Made by a program: the position numbers and the translations under genes
Notes under the pieces: model-generated
Database searches by the model: none
Told to the model about the DNA's origin: nothing
What the model saw: only the letters and a program-made list of their open reading frames with translations
Part shown: in pieces, positions 1 through 10,456 of the stretch
How positions within the stretch are numbered: position 1 is the first letter of the stretch
Layout: each line of letters begins with the position of its first letter
Source of the DNA: Ambrosia x helenae
Taxonomy: Eukaryota > Streptophyta > Magnoliopsida > Asterales > Asteraceae
DNA length: 64,000 nucleotides
Assembly (NCBI GenBank): GCA_030844895.1
Contig: CM061233.1
Span: forward strand, 31,120,310 to 31,184,309
Direction: 5' to 3'

Positions 1-1128
1 CCCTCAAATTACCACTTGCGGGGTTTTACCGCGAGGTGCGTGACAAACCAGGATCCAACGATCACAATAAACAACTCTATATGAAAAACGTAAAACCATA
101 AACAACGATTTTTATAAGCGGAAGCATTTAAAAAAGAATTTAATCAGTTACAATAGTATCCCAAAGTATTCAAAACACTTTATTTCATAACGTGCAACTA
201 AGCCTAGACGCCAATGCAGACCCGTGCGCCTAGTTCCATTTGTTGCTACCTTAGCGACCTGAGAAAAACATGCCAAAAGACGTCAACATATAATGCTGGT
301 GAGTTCACAGGTTTGTTCAATATGTCATCAAAACGTTACCAGAATGTTACCATGTCCATACTATATCCATGTCACCAAGTACGCTAGCTAGGCGTATGTT
401 TTGTTACTACTACGATTGGAAAACCATTACTAGACTGTTACCATGTGTTCAGCCCGATGTGTTGTAGCCATGCTACGAGTGTTACCAGTTTGAGACAATA
501 TGCACCCGCCCGGCCCTCCAAGCCAAGTCGAGTGGGGTTTGTCAAGCCCAATAGATCTATCCACATTTCCCCCGTTGTGCATCCCCGCACATTCATGGTT
601 TCCCCAGGACTTTAAAAGATCGTATAGTACACAAGTTTAAAACCATAGTATGACATATGTTACCAAAATAGTTTAGTGCATGTTTTTCTCCCCCAAAAGT
701 TAAAGCAGTAAAAGTGGGGCCGTGAACTCACCTTAGATAGCGTTCTTCGGTTATAAGTAAAGATGTTAATCCCTTGATAATCCCTCTACCGGAGATCTAT
801 CAAAATGTTCACATAAGTGTTCCGACTAATAACCATAAGGTTATCTAGTCCCCGATTGTCCAGATCGTAACTAAGTATGTTTTAAAACGCGTTTAAATGT
901 TTAACCAACACACTAAGACCGACCCGACATCCCGTTGGTGACCCATTACCCTAACTAATCAAGTACACATGGATTACACACAAGGTTCAATCATAAAACA
1001 CTTAGTTTGTATCAAAAATCTCATTTCTGCATCAGAACGGTCGAACCAGTCAGTTTAAGTCTCCTTCGCCCGTTTTACATTTCGTTCGACCGTTTGATGC
1101 CTCCTTCACCCGTTTTACTACGTTCGCT
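1..1128 (-). repeat. 3' LTR of Ty3/gypsy element, inner part deleted
   Basis: This stretch matches 3953-5558 almost base for base, apart from a TRIM insertion and a 62-bp duplication in the other copy. The window opens at about base 8 of the LTR as read on the plus strand. The match stops near 1128, where the sequence passes straight into reverse-transcriptase code. The 5' part of this LTR (its U3) was therefore lost together with the rest of pol. The element runs on the minus strand, as shown by the primer site next to the other LTR. Confidence 0.85.
259..731 (-). other. Predicted LTR-embedded intron (gypsy 3' LTR copy)
   Basis: On the sense (minus) strand the donor reads AAG|GTGAGT at 734-726 and is followed by CCCC. 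The acceptor is a T-rich run ending CTCAG|GT, with the last intron base at 259. A TTGAC branch-like site (branch A at 283) lies 24 nt before it. Length 473 nt. The same signals occur in the other LTR copy and in three other LTR families of this window. Splicing is inferred, not shown. Confidence 0.6.
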
Positions 1129-2206
1129 TCCCTCAAAATGGCCATAGCGAGTGCGAAAAGCAGTCTTCTGAATGTCAGCTTCCCTGACGCGCAACTGGTG
1201 ATAACCGGACCGTAAATCAATCTTCGAATAGTAGCTAGAGCCCTGAAGCTGGTCAAAGAGATCATCAATGCGAGGGAGAGGATAACGATTCTTGATGGTC
1301 ACTTTGTTCAGCTCACGATAATCAATACACATGCGAAGGCTTCCATCCTTCTTCTTCACAAACAAAATAGAGCTCCCCACGGGGAAGAACTCGGTCGGAT
1401 GAAACCCTTTTCCAAGAGTTCCTGCAATTGGCTGGACAACTCTTGCATCTCGGGAGGTGCAAGACGATACGGAGCTCGGGCAATAGGAGCTGCGCCCGGA
1501 GTAAGATCGATACCAAACTCAACCTGACGATGGGGAGGAAGACCAGGTAAATCATCAGGAAACACATCAGGAAAGTCACGAACCACCGGAATATCCTCGA
1601 TCTTCTTCTCATCGTCAGTAGAAACGTTAACAAGTGCCAGAATGGCTGAACAACCCTTCCGAAGATACTTACGGGCTTTCATGCTAGAAATGATACTCAG
1701 CGGAGCACCGCTTTTCTCGTCACGAACCGAAAGAATCTCTCCATCAGGGAGAGGGATCCGAATAACCTTGTCGAAACAAACGATCTCCGCGCGATACAAC
1801 GATAACCAATCCATGCCGACCACGACATCAAAACTACCCAGGGGTACCGGCATAAGGTCAATGGGGAAGGACAAACCCGACAGTTCCAAGCGCCATTCCT
1901 TAAGGGTGTGTGTCGCTTCGATTTTCTTACCATCAGCCAATTCTATTAAGTACTTAGCCTCTAAAGGTGTGGGTACTATATCTAGCAATCGACTAATATC
2001 CAAAGACACGAAACTCTTATCGCACCAGAATCAAATAAGACAGAAACATAGCGATCGTTAAGAAGGAACGTACCGGTAACTGTGTCTAGATCCTGCCTAG
2101 CCTCTGCAGATCCAATGACGAAAGCACGCCCAGTCCTGCCTCCGCCGCCATTGTTCCCGTTACCGTTCCCGTTCTTCCCATTGTCGCCCTGTTTCAGCTT
2201 GGACAA
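1129..2206 (-). pseudogene. Gypsy protease and truncated reverse transcriptase
   Basis: Read on the minus strand, this begins with a Gly/Asn-rich linker and then an aspartic protease: VLFDSGA active-site motif near 2040, a later VVGMDWL motif near 1815. It continues into the usual connector (DFPDVFPDDLPGLPP) and RT motifs FIRPSSSPWG, KKDGSLRMCIDYRELN, IDLRSGYHQLRV and KTAFRTRYGHFE. At least two frameshifts interrupt it, one just after the DSGA motif and one in RT near 1375. The code stops at about 1129, before the RT catalytic Asp-Asp box, by fusion to LTR sequence. It cannot make an active polymerase. Family assignment to Ty3/gypsy is secure; lineage is not. Confidence 0.9.
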
Positions 2207-3418
2207 TCACGCTTGAAATGTCCCGCGTCACCACAGTTATAACACCCCTGCCTCCCCTGAGTTCCCTGAGCAGCAGGAGCAGGAGCAGAGTAGGGGTACG
2301 AGCTTAGGCCGACGGAAGTGTTGCCCTGCAATTCTTGGCCAAGTGTCCAAGCTGGTTGCACCGATGACAGCGTGCCTTATCACAGTTCCCCGAGTGATGG
2401 TAACCACACCGGTTACACCTGGGATGCTTCCCGATATACCCACCTGTCTTCTGCCCCGAAGACGATCCAGACGACTCAAACTTCTTTGCCGGCTGAGACG
2501 GCGCCGGTACAACACTCTTCCCCATACCATACCATCTCACTTCCTCTTGTTCCCTTCAGTAACCTTCACAGCAGCACCCTTGGGTGGCAAAACGCCTTCT
2601 GCCACCTTCAGGTTAGTCATCCGATGAGCTGATCGGACAACTTCAGCAATAGTGGAAGATTCCCAGCAGCCACCAATCCAGCAATCTCCGGCACCAGTCC
2701 AGACACATAGTGCTCAATCCTCCTGTACTCGGGTGTGTGCAAATCAGGGCACAACACCGGCAGCTCGTTTCTTCTCACAGTGTACTCTTCAATCTCCGAC
2801 CCAACCATCTTGTAGCTCCAGACTTCATGTTCCAACTTCTGTATCTCCTCTCTCGGACAATACTCACCTCTCAACAGCTGCACAAACTCCGCCCAAGGCA
2901 TAGCGATAGCCTCTCCCAATCCCATGTTCTGAGTGGTAGCATTCCACCACGACAGCGCAGGCCCCTCAAATGTTGCAGTAGCATACTTCACCCGGTCCCC
3001 AGCAGGACAGTTACACATGACGAACACAGACTCAACCTTCTCCAGCCATCGGAACAGTCCCACCGCTCCCTCAGTTCCAGCGAAGTTATGGGGCTGACAG
3101 TCCCGAAACTTCTTATAAGAGCACTGAGGTGGGGGTGGATTGGCACCAACACCTGAAACACGGTACACGAGTAAAACACAAACGAAAGGACACGAAACCC
3201 AAAAATGAGGCAAGGTCGACAGAAATCAACTCACCACCCATGGCATTAATCCCAGCCTGGAAATTAGCCATAGAGATGTTCACTTGCTGCTGTAGCAAGG
3301 TGTTCAGTTCAGCTTGGGTCATGTTGATGTTACCACGACCACCGCTTCCAGCACGACCACCGCCGCCAGCACGGCCACCGCCGCCACCACGACGTCCACC
3401 ACCGCGAGCACCAGACAT
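2207..3418 (-). pseudogene. Gypsy gag with two zinc knuckles and an intron
   Basis: The ATG at 3418 opens a Gly/Arg-rich N terminus (MSGARGGGRRGG). The first exon ends at 3235 and the second starts at 3152, giving NAMG joined to GVGANPPPP and then the gag core (GTEGAVGLFRWLEK, LSWWNA). Two CCHC knuckles follow: CHRCNQLGHLAKNC and CYNCGDAGHFKRDC, both CX2CX4HX4C, preceded by a Cys/His cluster CNRCGYHHSGNC. A frameshift near 2620, a TGA where a Trp codon is expected near 2540, and a shift at the protease join make it a pseudogene. Gag would form the particle and bind genomic RNA. Confidence 0.88.
3153..3234 (-). other. Spliceosomal-type intron in gypsy gag
   Basis: The sense strand reads ATGGGTG|GTGAGTTG at the donor and GTGTTTCAG|GTGTTGG at the acceptor, 82 nt long, GT-AG. 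Joining the exons restores one reading frame (phase 1) across a typical gag sequence, whereas reading through hits stop codons in both flanking frames. The frame match and strong sites make this a confident prediction without RNA data. Confidence 0.75.
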
Positions 3419-3929
3419 GATCTAATAAATCAAGAAATCGAGGGATTCAGATTCACTTCCAGTGTCAACCACTAGAAATTTACAAGAGTTGACCTAGGGA
3501 CAAATCCAGGAATATACATCCAAACTCGAAGTCCATCGGGATTTTCATGCATTCCAGTTTATTATTTCGTGTGCACCCGAGATGATAAAAAGCTCTACAT
3601 GGTCCTCCAGATATACCCCTAATCCAGACCCCAGTCACCGAATATCGTCGCCTAGTAACGTGTAACGATAGGTGCAAGTGTAGGAAGGCATGTGTGTGCT
3701 AGAACCAACAAATCAACCCCTCCTTCTTCAATCCAGAAGAAGAAGACAAAAGTATGTAAGAACCCAAATAAAAGCGGATGATGTAACGGAGAAACATGAT
3801 GATGATGTAAGGACACCCCGACAACGTTAGTACGTATCCCACTAATAGACTCAAGTATGTGACCGTCTAGTGTGTGCGACTTGGCTATAGACCAGACTCT
3901 ACATGCAGTCCTAGTTCACTATAACCATT
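3419..3929 (-). other. Gypsy untranslated leader
   Basis: About 510 bp lie between the primer site and the gag ATG. I see no gene in it. It would be the 5' leader of the genomic RNA. Confidence 0.6.
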
Positions 3930-3942
3930 GGCTCTGATACCA
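3930..3942 (-). promoter_or_regulatory. Primer binding site, tRNA-iMet type
   Basis: The minus strand reads TGGTATCAGAGCC, three bases inside the 5' LTR end. This is the usual plant initiator-Met primer complement and fixes the element's orientation. Confidence 0.9.
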
Positions 3943-4165
3943 ATCTGTCACACCCTCAAATTACCACTTGCGGGTTTTACCGCGAGGCGCATGACAAACC
4001 AGGATCCAAGTCAACGATCACAATAAACAACTCTATATGGAAAACGTAAAACCATAAACAACGATTTTTATAAGCGGAAGCATTTAAAGAAGAATTTAAT
4101 CAGTTACAATAGAATCCCAAAGTATTCAAAACACTTTATTTCAAAACGTGCAACTAAGCCTAGAC

Positions 4166-4555
4166 TGTAACAGCCCACTCCCGTACCGCGATATTGTCCG
4201 GGCATGTCCCGATTTTGCATTGGTCGTAGGCAATTCCCACGCCAAAACGCGTCACGATAGGGAAGGTATCCCACCTCTTATAAAGAAGTGTTAGTTTTCC
4301 TTCCCAACCGATGTGGGATCGTTACAATCCACCCCCCTTAAGGAGCCCAGCGTCCTCGCTGGCACAACGGCCCGGGCCTGTCTCTGATACCATTTGTAAC
4401 AGCCCACTCCCGTACCGCGATATTGTCCGGGCATGTCCCGATTTTGCATTGGTCGTAGGCAATTCCCACGCCAAAACGCGTCACGATAGGGAAGGTATCC
4501 CACCTCTTATAAAGAAGTGTTAGTTTTCCTTCCCAACCGATGTGGGATCGTTACA
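4166..4555 (-). mobile_element. TRIM (miniature LTR retrotransposon), intact
   Basis: Two 161-bp LTRs (4166-4326 and 4395-4555) that look identical flank a 68-bp interior. The 5-bp target duplication TAGAC sits at 4161-4165 and 4556-4560, and the undisturbed site is seen near 205 in the other gypsy LTR. In the sense (minus) direction the interior starts with a primer site TGGTATCAGAG and ends with a purine run AAGGGGGGTGGAT. The LTR runs from TGTAACGATCCCACATCGG to GTGGGCTGTTACA and has a TATA-like TTTATAAG. These ends resemble a TRIM family I recall as widespread in eudicots. It codes for nothing and must move by enzymes supplied in trans. Confidence 0.95.
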
Positions 4556-4609
4556 TAGACGCCAATGCAGACCCGTGCGCATAGTTCCATTTGTTGCTAC
4601 CTTAGCGAC

Positions 4610-5080
4610 CTGAGAAAAACATGCCAAAAAGACGTCAACATATAATGCTGGTGAGTTCACAGGTTTGTTCAATATGTCATCAAAACGTTACCAGAATGTT
4701 ACCATGTCCATACTATATCCATGTCACCAAGTACGCTAGCTAGGCGTATGTTTTGTTACTACTACGATTGGAAAACCATTACTAGACTGTTACCATGTGT
4801 TCAGCCCGATGTGTTGTAGCCATGCTACGAGTGTTACCAGTTTGAGACAATATGCACCCGCCCGGCCCTCCAAGCCGTCGAGTGGGGTTTGTCAAGCCCA
4901 ATAGATCTATCCACATTTCCCCCGTTGTGCATCCCCGCACATTCATGGTTTCCCCGGGACTTTAAAAGATCGTATAGTACACATGTTTAAAACCATAGTA
5001 TGACATATGTTACCAAAATAGTTTAGTGCATGTTTTCTCCCCCAAAAGTTAAAGCAGTAAAAGTGGGGCCGTGAACTCAC
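4610..5080 (-). other. Predicted LTR-embedded intron (gypsy 5' LTR copy)
   Basis: Same signals as in the 3' LTR copy: sense AAG|GTGAGT (GTGAGT at 5080-5075), TTGAC branch-like site with A at 4635, acceptor CTCAG|GT ending at 4610. Length 471 nt. Lying in the 5' LTR, this copy would be in the transcribed leader. Confidence 0.6.
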
Positions 5081-5124
5081 CTTAGATAGCGTTCTTCGGT
5101 TATAAGTAAAGATGTTAAGCCCTT

Positions 5125-5249
5125 GATAATCCCTCTACCGGAGATCTATCAAAATGTTCACATAATTTTCCGACTAATAACCATATGATAATCCCTCTAC
5201 CGGAGATCTATCAAAATGTTCACATAAGTGTTCCGACTAATAACCATAA
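5125..5249. repeat. 62-bp tandem duplication in the gypsy 5' LTR
   Basis: The unit starting GATAATCCCTCTACCGG occurs at 5125 and again at 5187, with a small indel between copies. The other LTR has it once, near 777, so the duplication came after insertion. Confidence 0.9.
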
Positions 5250-5558
5250 GGTTATCTAGTCCCCGATTGTCCAGATCGTAACTAAGTATGTTTTAAAACG
5301 CGTTTAAATGTTTAACCGACACACTAGACCGACCCGACATCCTGTTGGTGACCCATTACCCTAACTAATCAAGTACACATGGATTACACACAAGGTTCAA
5401 TCATAAAACACTTAGTTTGTATCAAAAATCTCATTTCTGCATCAGAACGGTCGAACCAGTCAGTTTTAAGTCTCCTTCGCCCGTTTTCAGTCTCCTTCGC
5501 CCGTTTTACATTTCGTTCGACCCTTTGATGCCTCCTTCGCCCGTTTTACTACGTTCGC

Positions 5559-6261
5559 CCCTGTTGTGCAAATTTTCCTGAAAACGCTTCAAACACATTC
5601 AAAACGACTAGAAACATCATCAAACACAGCAGTCAAGCATGAATAACTTATCCCTACAAAACCCCACCGATTTCCCCCAATAATACGTCTGTTTCAGCCC
5701 TTTCCTAAAATGGTAAAGATTATGGAAACATCACTTTCATGCATGAATAATTTACCCAATTTGGAAACTTTTGAAATCGATTCATATTCAACTTGAAATG
5801 CTCAGTTTGTCGAGTGTTCGATCTTTTCTTATCAGTTCTATTGATCATAAATATCATGCATTAAGTCTAGATTCGTTAAAAACCCCCAAATACCCATAAT
5901 ATCATCATTTATCCAATCCTAACCCTAAACAACAATAATAATTAGATATAACAGTATCCTTTTATGTAATATATATTCATAATATTAAGAAAAATTATCC
6001 TATTTATATAAATAATGAACTTTATGCTCACATGTCTAGTCAACCTTGGGCTCCAGTTGATTTGTTTACACCCCTAATCTTGGTTCACTAACTTTGCATT
6101 TGTAGATAATCAGTGAAATATCTGTATCTGGTGCAACATATAAAGCAATAGTTTGTTGGTACAACTATTGAAAGTCTATCCGTGAGTTTTGTTTTGCTTT
6201 AATCCAAGCATGAAACTAATTTGCAAAATGTTTTAATTATCTTCTACTTTGTTATATGTAG
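5559..6261. other. Unassigned AT-rich stretch
   Basis: It lies between the last alignable gypsy LTR base and the CACTA coding remnant. I see no gene. It probably holds the rest of the gypsy LTR U3 and the left part of the CACTA remnant; the boundary is not visible. Confidence 0.5.
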
Positions 6262-6940
6262 ATGGAAGAAAGAATGACATAATGCAATATGGCTATCGAA
6301 GCCGGGGTAAGAATGGTATTGTTCCAGCCGATGCTACTACGTTTAAATACCTCAAGGTTTGTTTCATACTTACGTTGGTGGGTGAGGCTTTACTGGAAAA
6401 CATGCAATAAGAAACATTCATTTCAGGACAAAACTACTATGTTATATGAACCAATCTACAGTGATGCTCAAGCAAGGTAACCCGATCTTTAATCTTATAA
6501 TCAGATGAATTTTCTGCTTATGTGTCGATCTAGGTTGATGCTTATAGATGCATTGATCTTGGTGGCCTATTAAAAGTTTTTGGAGGCTATGGAAGAAGAG
6601 GTGCGTACATGAAATGGGTGGAAGTTGCCTAAAGTCAACTTATAGTGTAGATAATGGGTTGATTGGGTCAAAATGGTCGATTAGTGTAGTCTTTTCTAAA
6701 ATTTGGTCTGATTATTAGCGTCTTTTGATCCATGTGGTTTGTGGGTCTGTTTGAGCTTTAGGTTTGCGTTCAAGTGTAATATTTTTTTGTAAGTTTTGTA
6801 ATATCGATAAGGCTTATGCATTGGTTGTTTTGTAGATTCAGAAGTTAAACGAGGAAAAGGAAGAAGATAAAGAAAGATTCAATGGAATCATTGCAGAATT
6901 GAGGGCTATGTTAACAACATACGCTACGTGTAAACACTTT
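6262..6940 (+). pseudogene. Exon-like remnants inside the CACTA transposon
   Basis: Short open stretches are separated by GT...AG-like gaps. One encodes GYRSRGKNGIVPADATTF and is followed by GTTTGT...TTTCAG (about 70 bp). The next encodes DKTTMLYEPIYSDAQAR. After a longer gap comes an acidic, probably coiled-coil piece (KLNEEKEEDKERFNG) near 6840-6930. The layout resembles the 3' exons of an accessory protein of plant En/Spm elements, and the CACTA end 500 bp downstream supports that. I do not recognise the domain with certainty, and no long ORF remains. Confidence 0.4.
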
Positions 6941-7059
6941 TATTTTGGATTTGGATGTTTTAGTTTGGATTTTTTGATGTATTGATTTGGATGTTTGTTA
7001 TGATTTACAATTTTCATAAATGGATACATTTTGCAAAGAAATGGAATGGCAGCAAGTAG

Positions 7060-7440
7060 ATAGAAGAAATAGAATGGCAATATGGTAGAAAAATACGCCA
7101 AAAATGGTAGCAAAACGGTAGCAAAAATATAGCAAACACCGTAACAAAGCAGTGACAAAAAGCATTAGTAAAACCGTGGCAAAAAGCGGTAGCAATACCG
7201 TGACAAACTAACGGTTGCAAAATGGTGGCAAATTAGCGGTAGAAAAACGGTGGCAGATTAGCGGTAGCAAAACGATGGCAAACTAGCGGTAGCTAAACGG
7301 TCTCAAAACACAAAACTGTAGCAAATCGGTTGCTATAGGGCAATTGCCATGTGTGATTTTGTTGCCAAGTTTTTTGGTAGCAAAATGGTGTCAAAATTAC
7401 AATTGTCATCGTTTTGCTACCGAAAATGCGGTAACAAAAA
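7060..7440. repeat. CACTA subterminal repeat array
   Basis: Degenerate direct copies of a unit like GCGGTAGCAAAACGGTGGCA recur about every 24-30 bp from 7060 to 7310. Inverted copies (TTTTGCTACC) lie at 7370-7440. Such arrays are transposase-binding regions in known CACTA elements. Confidence 0.7.
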
Positions 7441-7455
7441 CCCTTTTCTCTAGTG

Positions 7456-8443
7456 ACCCACAATCGTGAGGTCCGGAATTTCGGACGGGTGCAAACCAGA
7501 AACCCCCCCCCCCCCCAATAGTAGTTGTGGTCCGGTGACTGAGTGAGTGAGTGAGTGGTTGGTTTGCTTAACCAGACGGGTCCGATTTGTTATAGTAGGT
7601 CCCATCCAATTTATTTCAATTAATTTAAAAAAAAAAACTTTTTTTTTGTTATTTTTTCAATTAAAAAAATACAAAAACCTAAGTAAGTGTTACACAAACC
7701 TAAATTAAAACTATTACACCAATCTAAATCAAATATTATACAAACATAATTAAAAAATACTACACAAAACTAATAAATAAATGTACCTATGTATTAATTT
7801 CCATCCAAATAAAAACTGAAAATTTAAATAAAATAAATGGTTTGAAGGACCTGAATTTTATTTTGCTTCATGCCTTCTAAAACGTTGAGCCGTCCCTGAT
7901 ACGTAGTATGTGTAAAATTAAAAAATGAAACATTCAAAATGTAACAACCGTGTTTACAAAGAGTGAAGGATTCAGAAAATTTTTTTCCAGTTAGATCCTT
8001 TTGTTAAATCATCACTATTTTTTTCAATTCATACAAAACAAAGTTCTCACTATTTTTTTTTATTCTTTCCAAACTGAGTGGGTTCCTGAGAACCCACAGA
8101 AGCAAAGCTGGATCGGCCCCTGTCTACAAAACCATATTAACACAATTTTGTTGATAACAAATCTTTTCAAATGTTTGAGGTAGATAGCCGTTCTAAAAAA
8201 TAAGAAACCAAAAAATAAATTGTTTCTAATATATAGTCATCATTTCAGTAAATAAATATGATTGATTTCTTCACATAATATACTTAGATGGTTTCATGGA
8301 CAATTCGATAACGTATGTTAACCTTCTCACTTACGAAACATTACGTGATTACTTTATCGAAAAATTATCTAAGAGTAATTTCTTTTGTTTATTTATCGCA
8401 TGAAACTTGCATTTTCATCTGAAACACAACTTGATTAACAATG
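7456..8443. other. Non-coding AT-rich spacer
   Basis: It contains a C14 run at 7503-7516 and a short GAGT run near 7540-7556. I see no gene or element ends up to the LARD1 target duplication ATCTA at 8444-8448. Confidence 0.6.
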
Positions 8444-8616
8444 ATCTATGTCACACCCCGACTTTTCCCTTGTCGGATGCGACGTTTGGTGCCTTTGCCA
8501 GCGCAGCGGAAAGATGCATCTAAGACTCTGGTTCCCTGAACGCCAATTCTAAACCTCTAGGATCCCCGATCCCAATATGCCGACTACTCCAACCGTGCCG
8601 TTACCAAAGTTTAAAC

Positions 8617-9224
8617 CTGAAAGACATACTTAAAAGTCAACATAAAGCTGGTGAGTTCATAAGTTTGAAACAATAGTTCCACAAGTTTTTATAAGAGAGT
8701 TTCCATAAGTCTGAAAAGATCATTCCCGTTATACTATGTCATAAGAACGTTAGCTAGACGTTAAGTGATCTCACTACTACGGTTGGGAACCCATTACTGA
8801 ACATGAACCAAAAGACGAGACCAGCCCAGATGACTGGGCTACCGATGCCTCGGTAACCCGATAGGTAGAGACAATATGCACCCGCCGGCCCCCGGCCGTC
8901 GGGTGGGGCTTGTGAGGCCACAATAGATCTATCCACATTTCCCTCGTTGTGCATTCCCGCACATTCATGGTTTCCCCTTGGGACTTTCCATAAAGACCGT
9001 ATAGTACATAAAGTGCCATAGTATAACATGTCCTTTAATAAGTTCGTAAGTAGCCTGTTTCTTCACTGAAAGCAAAACCAGTAAAAGTAGGGTCGTGACA
9101 CTCACGCGCCCATTTCATTTTTCAAAAACTTGTTCATTTGGAATTCCTCAGGTTTTCATAAAAGAAGCATGTCTTCCACCCGAAAACATTTATAAAACAG
9201 TAAAAAGTGGGGTCATGAACTCAC
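8617..9224 (-). other. Predicted LTR-embedded intron (LARD1 3' LTR)
   Basis: Sense donor TTGAG|GTGAGTTC at 9224 is followed by CCCC. The branch-like TTGAC has its A at 8637. The acceptor GTCTTTCAG|GT ends at 8617. Length 608 nt. It includes the block at 8868-9010 shared with the gypsy LTR. Confidence 0.6.
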
Positions 9225-10410
9225 CTCAATTTCCATGCTAAGCTAGCAAATAAAGTCCAAGCCTCGACCGGCTTCCTCGTGCCCTATTACACAAAGGACA
9301 CCTTAAAGTCTAACACATATAAACCTAGCCTATTATCCGGCTAAAATATAGTTTATCCAACTATCTAGACTCGTGTGTAACTCGAGTACTAATATGCTTT
9401 AACTCGACGAACCGATCGTGACTTATCTTACTTATGCGTTAACACGCGACATAGTACCCAAGTTGCGCACTCGTCACTATTCGTGTGCACACCACGTTGG
9501 ACTATATTATGAAACGTATAACTTATCCCGAGCCGTAGCTCGTCTTACAATTATATTTTAGGAAAATACTCTTTGATAAAAATATAAGTATAGTTATCTA
9601 AAACTGATCCATAACAAGTGTCGCTTCTCTTCCAAATCCATGTCTTTAAAGGTTTCGAACATAAATTTTTGTATAATTCTTTCTCAAATAAGCCGAGCGT
9701 TTTGTAATTCAAAATCATTTAAATGGCAATGTTTTAGTTACTAAAATCTTTGAAGATCGACACAATTGACGCTTAGTAAATAATATGTATTTGTTTTGGA
9801 AATATTGTTCGACGTTTGTCTTTAAATGTTGCAAGAAATCACTTGTCGAGAACCTTTTTGCGATATTGTAGAAAACTACATTTGTCAAAATACTTGAAGG
9901 TTGTTTATAATGAAATATACAAGGAATATCGCCTTCGTTTACGCTTATAAATTTTATAAAATTTCGGCAGAGTTTCCTCTGTTTTTGTACAAACCAGGCA
10001 ACACAAGTCGCCTACAATTTTCCCAAAATCAATATCAAACACAAGTCCACATTTGTTTATCCACAATTCCAAATCAAACGAGACTTATACGTTTCGACGC
10101 TTTTATAATAAATATACTTATTTATATTAATACACCAAACAATATATATATATGTTATAGTCCAACCAATTTAGTCCGATATCGATATTATAAGTCACGC
10201 ATTTTAGTCACTATTACCGGTCGTCCGATACTATATGTAGTTACCATTTATTTTATCCGGTTCGTTCGCGAGTCAAAACTATTTCGTTCGAATCAATATA
10301 TTTATAAATATATATAATATCCACAATAATAATAACAAACATGAATTAAAGTATACCGATTCGTACGCGCGTAAACCGGAGCCAACTCGAACCGAACCAG
10401 ATCTGACCCG

Positions 10411-10456
10411 TTGACCAAGTTTGACCGAAGCTTGACCAGTTGACCATGTGTTGACC
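10411..10456 (+). promoter_or_regulatory. Cluster of five TTGACC W-box-like motifs in the LARD1 LTR
   Basis: TTGACC occurs five times in about 46 bp. The same cluster is in the other LTR at about 15314-15361. TTGAC(C/T) is the core bound by plant WRKY factors. It lies about 800 nt downstream of the TATA box in the sense direction, so an enhancer role is only a possibility. Confidence 0.45.

Larger units (their letters stand above)
1..5558 (-). mobile_element. Ty3/gypsy LTR retrotransposon, internally deleted
   Basis: Two related LTRs flank a gag-protease-RT remnant read on the minus strand. Order in the sense direction: 5' LTR (3946 to at least 5558), tRNA-iMet primer site, leader of about 510 bp, gag with an intron, protease, start of RT, then an abrupt jump into the 3' LTR. 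RNase H, integrase and the polypurine tract are missing. The LTR ends in GGGTGTGACA and the primer site suits plant gypsy elements. A chromovirus is possible, but integrase and chromodomain are absent, so the lineage is unproven. The outer end of the 5' LTR beyond 5558 is not resolved because it has no partner copy. Confidence 0.85.
3946..5558 (-). repeat. 5' LTR of the gypsy element
   Basis: It begins TGTCACACCC on the plus strand directly after the primer site. It matches 1-1128 apart from a nested TRIM (4166-4555) and a 62-bp tandem duplication at 5125-5249. Sequence past 5558 may still be LTR (U3), but no second copy is available to mark the end. Confidence 0.85.
6262..7455. mobile_element. 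Right-hand part of a CACTA (En/Spm) transposon
   Basis: The end reads CCCTTTTCTCTAGTG at 7441-7455; its complement is CACTAGAGAAAAGGG, a CACTA terminus. It is preceded by many degenerate copies of a short subterminal repeat, as expected for this superfamily. I could not find the matching left terminus or a 3-bp target duplication in the window, so the element is probably truncated. Confidence 0.7.

Noticed and set aside
6998..7220. Overlapping Cys/Phe-rich ORFs on the minus strand
   Set aside because: They arise from the CACTA subterminal repeat array (GCAAAA/GGTAGC units).
9901..10317. 138-codon plus-strand ORF in the LARD1 LTR
   Set aside because: The second LTR copy breaks it with a one-base indel near 14930, and it lies antisense to the element.
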